A stretch of 64,000 nt of DNA. Origin: Arthrobacter sp. U41 (GTDB lineage: Bacteria; Actinomycetota; Actinomycetes; Actinomycetales; Micrococcaceae). Position numbers and translations under genes: made by a program. Below the pieces are notes generated by a model. The model was not told where the DNA came from. It made no database searches and worked only from the letters and a program-made list of their open reading frames with translations. The number at the start of each line of letters is the position of its first letter. Positions within the stretch are counted from its first letter, which is position 1. Where the stretch lies: assembly GCF_007679325.1 (NCBI RefSeq), contig NZ_VEGI01000004.1:124001-188000 (forward strand), given 5' to 3'. Shown piece after piece: positions 59,899 through 64,000 of this stretch.

Positions 59899-60912
59899 CT
59901 AACGGTAGAGCGCGGGCTTGGCGTTGAGCTTCACGGCGACCTTTTCGCCGTTCTTCTGCGCCTCGACGCCGGCCTCGCAGCAGGCGGCGGTGGCGTACCC
60001 GTCCCAGGCCGTCGGTCCGCCGATTTCACCGCGGACGGCGGCGTCCACCCAGGACTGGATTTCGACGTCGTAGGCGGCGCCGAAGCGCTCCTCGAAGCCG
60101 GGGGTGATGTTTCCGCCCCAGCGGCCAACAGTGCGCGTGTAGGGGCCCTTGTCGCCGCCGATGCTGACGATACCGTCCTCGAAGGAGGCCTGGGTGGCCA
60201 CCTCGTAGCCGAACTTGGCGTTGACGAAGATCTCGACATCGGCCAGGACGCCGGATTCGGTTTCGATCAGCACGTGCTGCGGGTCGTGCTGGCCTGCCGG
60301 GGCGTTCCTGGTGGCCTTGCCGAGGCGGACCTGGACGGAGGTGATCTCCTCGCCGGTGAAGAACCGAATGGCGTCGAACTCGTGCACCACGGAGTCGTTG
60401 ATCAGCATCTCGTTGGTGAAACCGGCCGGGGTGGTCGGGTTGCGGTGCTGGTGGTGCAGCATCAGCAGCTCGCCGAGTTCGGAGCTCCGGATGATGTCGC
60501 CCAGGGCGGCGTATTCGGCGTCGAAGCGGCGCATAAAGCCGACCTGGATGCGCTGGCGGCCCAGCTGTTCCTCCGCCTGGACGATCTTCCAGGCGGAGGC
60601 GGCGTCCGGGGTGAGCGGCTTCTCGCAGAGGATCGGGATGTCCTTGGCGATCGCCTTGAGCAGGATGTCCTCGTGCAGGAATCCGGGCGTGGCGATCAGC
60701 ACGGCGTTGACGTCGCCGTTGCCCAGCGCCTCGTCGGCGTCGGCCAGGGCGACGGCGCCCGGGATTCCCTCGATGGCGGCCTGGGCGCGGGCCAGGTCGA
60801 CGTCGACGACGGCGGCAACTTCCGCGCCGTGGATGCGGGTGTTGAGCCGCTGGATGTGGTCTGCGCCCATACGGCCGGCGCCGATGACAGCTACACGGAG
60901 GGTCTTGGTCAT
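59899..60912 (-). CDS. iolG: inositol 2-dehydrogenase
   Basis: 337 residues, the usual IolG length. RVAVIGAGRMGADHIQRL, LCEKPLTPDAASAW, VGFMRRFDAEYAAL and the active-site INDSVVHEFDAIRFF closely follow actinobacterial myo-inositol 2-dehydrogenases. The enzyme oxidises myo-inositol to 2-keto-myo-inositol with NAD in the cytoplasm, the first step of the pathway. The ATG follows AAGGA; the longer open frame upstream is an antisense artefact of the next gene's end. It is 28 bases downstream of iolE in the same operon. Confidence 0.92.
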   Translation of the reverse strand: MTKTLRVAVIGAGRMGADHIQRLNTRIHGAEVAAVVDVDLARAQAAIEGIPGAVALADADEALGNGDVNAVLIATPGFLHEDILLKAIAKDIPILCEKPLTPDAASAWKIVQAEEQLGRQRIQVGFMRRFDAEYAALGDIIRSSELGELLMLHHQHRNPTTPAGFTNEMLINDSVVHEFDAIRFFTGEEITSVQVRLGKATRNAPAGQHDPQHVLIETESGVLADVEIFVNAKFGYEVATQASFEDGIVSIGGDKGPYTRTVGRWGGNITPGFEERFGAAYDVEIQSWVDAAVRGEIGGPTAWDGYATAACCEAGVEAQKNGEKVAVKLNAKPALYR

Positions 60913-60940
60913 GGTTCTGGTCCTTCGTTCTCGGTGAGGT

Positions 60941-61852
60941 CTAGTTGACGGCGGTGCGGGAGCCGCAGGAGAGCAGGTAATTGCGGGTGCGCTTGGCGAT
61001 CGGCATCGGCACATCGAAGGCTACGGGGTACATGTCCTGTTCCACGATGCCAAAGATCGGACGGTTCAGCGCCTCGACGGCCTCGATGACGGCGCGCAGG
61101 TCCGGCAGGCCGTTCGGCGGTTCAGTCATGACGCCGGCCAGGTTGGCAGCGGCCCAGGTCATATTTTCCTGGTTGACCTTTTTGAGGATGTCCGGGTTGA
61201 TCTGCTTCAGGTGCAGGTAGCCGATCCGGTCCGGGTAGTTCTTGATCAGCTCCAGGCTGGAGGCACCGCAGTACTCGGCGTGCCCGGTGTCCAGGCACAG
61301 GTTGAGGTACTGGCCCTCCGTGGCGGCGAGCAGGGTCTCGATGTCCTCCTGCGCGCCGACGTGGGAGTCCGCGTGGGAGTGGAACTGCTGCTTCAGGCCG
61401 AAGTCCTCCAGCAGGGTCTTGCCGAGGCGGTTGTGTCCGGCGAACAGGTCGGCCCAGGCCTTTTCGGTGAGCTCGCCGCTTTCCACCGCCTCGCCGGTGA
61501 CGTCGTCGCGCCACATCGCGGGGATGACCACCATGTGCTCGCCGCCCATCTCGGCGGTGAGTTCGGCGACTTTGCGGGCCGGTTCCCACGCGGTGTCCCA
61601 CTGGTCCAGGCCGCGGTGGAAGGCGGTGAACACGGTGCCGGCCGAGATCCGCAGGTCGCGGGCCTTGAGCTCCTTGGCGAGCCGTGCGGGGTCAGTGGGG
61701 AGGTAGCCGTAGGGGCCCAGTTCGATCCACTTGTAGCCGGATTCGGCCACCTCGTCGAGGAAGCGTTCCCACGGAGTCTGCTTGGGGTCATCCGGAAACC
61801 AGACGCCCCAGGAGTCCGGCGCGGTGCCGATGATCAGCTTGTTCTCAGTCAT
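60941..61852 (-). CDS. iolE: 2-keto-myo-inositol (inosose) dehydratase-like protein
   Basis: 303 residues. The opening GTAPDSWGVWFPDDPKQTPWERFLDEV is characteristic of IolE-type TIM barrels, and metal ligands appear in QFHSHADSHV, LCLDTGHAEYCG and YLHLKQINPDI. IolE dehydrates 2-keto-myo-inositol to the diketone used by IolD. Order iolA-iolE-iolG and a gap of about 30 bases support this role. A related sugar isomerase is the alternative, but the first 30 residues favour IolE. The ATG follows AAGAAGGA at a slightly long spacing. Confidence 0.88.
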   Translation of the reverse strand: MTENKLIIGTAPDSWGVWFPDDPKQTPWERFLDEVAESGYKWIELGPYGYLPTDPARLAKELKARDLRISAGTVFTAFHRGLDQWDTAWEPARKVAELTAEMGGEHMVVIPAMWRDDVTGEAVESGELTEKAWADLFAGHNRLGKTLLEDFGLKQQFHSHADSHVGAQEDIETLLAATEGQYLNLCLDTGHAEYCGASSLELIKNYPDRIGYLHLKQINPDILKKVNQENMTWAAANLAGVMTEPPNGLPDLRAVIEAVEALNRPIFGIVEQDMYPVAFDVPMPIAKRTRNYLLSCGSRTAVN

Positions 61853-61883
61853 TACAGCGTTGTCCTTCTTGGCCGGGCCGGGA

Positions 61884-63398
61884 CTAGTTGGAGGGGAAGT
61901 TGTAGGAGGCGCCCGAGGCGTGGGTGGGTTCGGGCCAGCGGGACGTGACCACCTTGCCGCGGGTGTAGAAGGAGACGCCTTCGGGGCCGTAGATGTGCTT
62001 GTCGCCGAAGAGCGAGGCCTTCCAGCCGCCGAAGGAGTGGTGAGCCACCGGCACGGGCAGCGGCACGTTGATGCCGATCATGCCCACGGTGACGGAGCGC
62101 TGGAACTTGCGGGCGTTGGCGCCGGAGGAGGTGAAGATGGCGGTGCCGTTGCCGTAGGGGTTGGAGTTGATCAGGGCAATGCCGGCGTCCAGGTCCTCCA
62201 CCCGGACGACGACCAGGACGGGTCCGAAGATTTCCTCGCTGTAGGCGGTCATTTCGGTCTTGACGTGGTCGATGACGGTGGGGCCCACCCAGAAGCCGTC
62301 CTCGTGGCCGGCGACCACGAGGTCCCGGCCGTCCACCACCATCGCCGCTCCCGCGGCCTCGGCTTCGGTGACGATCCGGACGATGCGCTCCTTGGAGGCC
62401 GGGGTGATGACCGGGCCCATTTCGGCGCCGGGCGCGGTGCCGTTGTTGACCTTGACGGCCAGGGCGCGCTCCTGGACCTTCTCGACCAGCAGCTCGGCGG
62501 CATCACCGACGGCGACGGCAACCGAGATGGCCATGCAGCGCTCACCGGCGGAGCCGAAAGCGGCAGCGGCGAGGTGGTCCGCGGCGTTGTCGAGATCGGC
62601 GTCGGGCAGGATGATGGCGTGGTTCTTGGCACCGCCGAGGGCCTGGACGCGCTTGCCGTGCTGGGTGGCGGTCTCGTGGACATACTTGGCGATCGGGGTG
62701 GAGCCGACGAAGGAGATCCCGTCCACATCCGGATGGGTCAGGAGGCCGTCGACCGTTTCCTTGTCGCCGTGCAGGACCTGGAAGACGCCGTCGGGCAGGC
62801 CCGCGTCCTTCCACAGCTTGGCCAGCAGCATCGAGGCCGAGGGGTCCCGTTCGGAGGGCTTCAGGATGAAGGCGTTGCCCGTGGCGATCGCCATGGGAGC
62901 CATCCACAGCGGCACCATTACCGGGAAGTTGAACGGGGTGATGCCGGCGACGACGCCGAGCGGCTCGCGGTAGGAGAAGACGTCGATGCCGGTGGAGACC
63001 TGGTCCGAGTAGTCGCCCTTGAGCAGTGTCGGGATGCCGCAGGCATACTCGATGACCTCGAGGCCGCGGCCGATTTCGCCCTTGGCGTCGGAAAGGACCT
63101 TGCCGTGCTCGGCGGTGATCAGCTCGGCGAGGTGGTCCACGTGCGCGGCGACGAGTTCGCGGAACTTGAACAACACGGCAGTGCGCTTGGCCAGGGAGAA
63201 GTCGCCCCAGGTATCGGCGGCGGCGCGGGCGGTGGCCACCGCGGCATCCAGGTCCGCCCGGTTGGCCAGCCGCAGCTCCGCGGTGACGGCGCCGGTGGCC
63301 GGGTTGTAGACGGGCTGGGTGCGGGTGCCTTCGCCGGCGGTTTCTGCGCCGTTGATGAAGTGGTGGATGGTTTTGGTGGTGACGGTCGTCGTTGACAT
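61884..63398 (-). CDS. iolA: CoA-acylating methylmalonate-semialdehyde dehydrogenase
   Basis: 504 residues of the aldehyde dehydrogenase superfamily. PFNFPVMVPLWMAPMAIATGN, KPSERDPSASM and the catalytic cysteine in GSAGERCMAISVAV are those of MmsA/IolA. The enzyme turns malonate semialdehyde into acetyl-CoA, the last step of inositol breakdown, and can also act on methylmalonate semialdehyde (mmsA). Its place between iolD and iolE favours IolA. The ATG has AAGGAAG upstream. No unusual features. Confidence 0.94.
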   Translation of the reverse strand: MSTTTVTTKTIHHFINGAETAGEGTRTQPVYNPATGAVTAELRLANRADLDAAVATARAAADTWGDFSLAKRTAVLFKFRELVAAHVDHLAELITAEHGKVLSDAKGEIGRGLEVIEYACGIPTLLKGDYSDQVSTGIDVFSYREPLGVVAGITPFNFPVMVPLWMAPMAIATGNAFILKPSERDPSASMLLAKLWKDAGLPDGVFQVLHGDKETVDGLLTHPDVDGISFVGSTPIAKYVHETATQHGKRVQALGGAKNHAIILPDADLDNAADHLAAAAFGSAGERCMAISVAVAVGDAAELLVEKVQERALAVKVNNGTAPGAEMGPVITPASKERIVRIVTEAEAAGAAMVVDGRDLVVAGHEDGFWVGPTVIDHVKTEMTAYSEEIFGPVLVVVRVEDLDAGIALINSNPYGNGTAIFTSSGANARKFQRSVTVGMIGINVPLPVPVAHHSFGGWKASLFGDKHIYGPEGVSFYTRGKVVTSRWPEPTHASGASYNFPSN

Positions 63399-63455
63399 GG
63401 TGATGGACTTCCTTGGTGTGTGGCTATGCGGTGTGGCTGGGACGGGTGGCGGGCT

Positions 63456-64000
63456 TCAGCCCAGCAGCTTGCGCTGGCGGCTCTTGTGGCCGACGTAGGT
63501 CTGGAAGGCCTGTTGGGTGGAGTCGAGCTCGGAGACCTGGGACACCGGAACGTCCCACCAGGACTCGGAAGCGGGGGCGTCCAGCAACGGGTCGGATTCA
63601 ACGTGGATCAAGATCGGGCCGCCGCGTTCGGGGGCAGCTTTGGCATCACGGACGGCCTGCTCGAGTTCGGCAATGGCCTTCTCCCCCGGTTCGATCCGGA
63701 TCACCTTCACTCCGAGGCTTTCGGCGTTCAGGGCCAGGTCCACGGGGAGCCGCTCGCCCTCGTCGAAGCTGTGGTGTTCCTCGTCCAGTGCGCGGTACTG
63801 GGTGCCGAAGCGCTGCGAGCCGAGGGACTCGGAGAGCGAGCCGATCGAGGCGTAGCCGTGGTTCTGGATCAGGACCACAATCAGCTTGATCCGTTCGGCG
63901 ACGGCGGTGACCAGTTCGGTGTGCATCATCAGGTATGAACCGTCCCCCACCATGACCACGACGTCGCGCTGGGCTCCGCCCTTCGCGGCTTCGGCCAGCG
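63456..64000 (-). CDS. iolD: 3D-(3,5/4)-trihydroxycyclohexane-1,2-dione acylhydrolase, C-terminal part
   Basis: The gene enters from beyond the right edge; 181 C-terminal residues are visible. The ThDP-binding motif GDGSYLMMHTELVTAVAE...VLIQNHGYASIGS, with Asn at the expected place, and the downstream GTQYRALDEEHHSFDEGERLPVD identify IolD rather than other ThDP enzymes. IolD opens the cyclohexanedione ring to 5-deoxy-glucuronate, the substrate of IolB. It is the first of the iol genes of this operon visible here; its promoter and start are outside the window. Confidence 0.93.
   Translation of the reverse strand, partial: LAEAAKGGAQRDVVVMVGDGSYLMMHTELVTAVAERIKLIVVLIQNHGYASIGSLSESLGSQRFGTQYRALDEEHHSFDEGERLPVDLALNAESLGVKVIRIEPGEKAIAELEQAVRDAKAAPERGGPILIHVESDPLLDAPASESWWDVPVSQVSELDSTQQAFQTYVGHKSRQRKLLG

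Noticed and set aside
61782..63395. A 537-codon plus-strand frame opposite iolA
   Set aside because: Antisense of a gene with an intact catalytic cysteine motif.

Overview
The window is high-GC DNA with short intergenic gaps, heavy use of GTG and TTG starts, and many 1-4 nt stop/start overlaps. Gene content points to an actinobacterium of the Arthrobacter/Pseudarthrobacter type (Micrococcaceae): DUF6318 lipoprotein, PadR-UbiB pair, OFA transporter with a small subunit, McrBC, and a large inositol locus. No rRNA, tRNA, insertion sequence, prophage or CRISPR array was recognised. The genus is inferred from gene families and style, not from a marker gene.

Layout. 1-2540: a DUF1622/DUF2071 pair, then a scarred stretch where a 5'-truncated secreted-protein remnant on the minus strand abuts a headless, glycine-rich polymorphic-toxin-like C-terminus followed by a small membrane protein. 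2647-6094: PadR regulator behind three 10-bp-spaced repeats, UbiB-like kinase and a membrane-anchored alpha/beta hydrolase. 6100-9479 (minus): OFA-type MFS transporter, its 47-aa small subunit and a gamma-glutamyltransferase-like enzyme, tightly packed. 9662-16668: Tex, a SOUL haem-binding protein with an internal duplication, and a 1207-aa RecB-like nuclease/RNase H-like/SF1 helicase. 16669-17081 is gene-free and holds palindromes and 33-bp tandem repeats. 17082-22760: old yellow enzyme, zinc alcohol dehydrogenase and NTF2-FMO monooxygenase, divergent from a GAF-domain regulator; this looks like an alcohol/ketone oxidation module. 22789-24388: two exported proteins. 25088-29436: orphan Vsr, an unknown 97-aa protein and McrC/McrB, a small defence/repair island.

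29513-36582: small cationic protein, thioesterase, a heterodimeric ABC exporter, and a DHA2 drug exporter with its MarR regulator. 36784-42098: a ThDP enzyme, an agmatinase-family ureohydrolase and an XRE-cupin regulator, divergent from a sodium:solute symporter. I read this as the lower arginine-transaminase pathway (2-ketoarginine decarboxylase plus guanidinobutyrase) with its importer. 42239-47389: acidic small protein, VIT-type metal transporter, matrixin-like protease, LOG protein, SRPBCC protein and a gamma-glutamyl-GABA hydrolase. The last could act on a product related to the GABA expected from the arginine module.

47514-64000 is an inositol-catabolism locus. A GntR/UTRA regulator and iolB read rightward. 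A six-gene sugar ABC transporter/dehydrogenase/isomerase operon reads leftward and converges on iolB at a strong terminator. A second leftward operon (iolD, iolA, iolE, iolG, a TIM-barrel isomerase, a sugar-porter MFS) enters from beyond the right edge. An unrelated MFS/MarR pair sits between the two leftward operons. Candidate IolR-like operators precede both the regulator gene and the ABC operon, suggesting one shared regulon.
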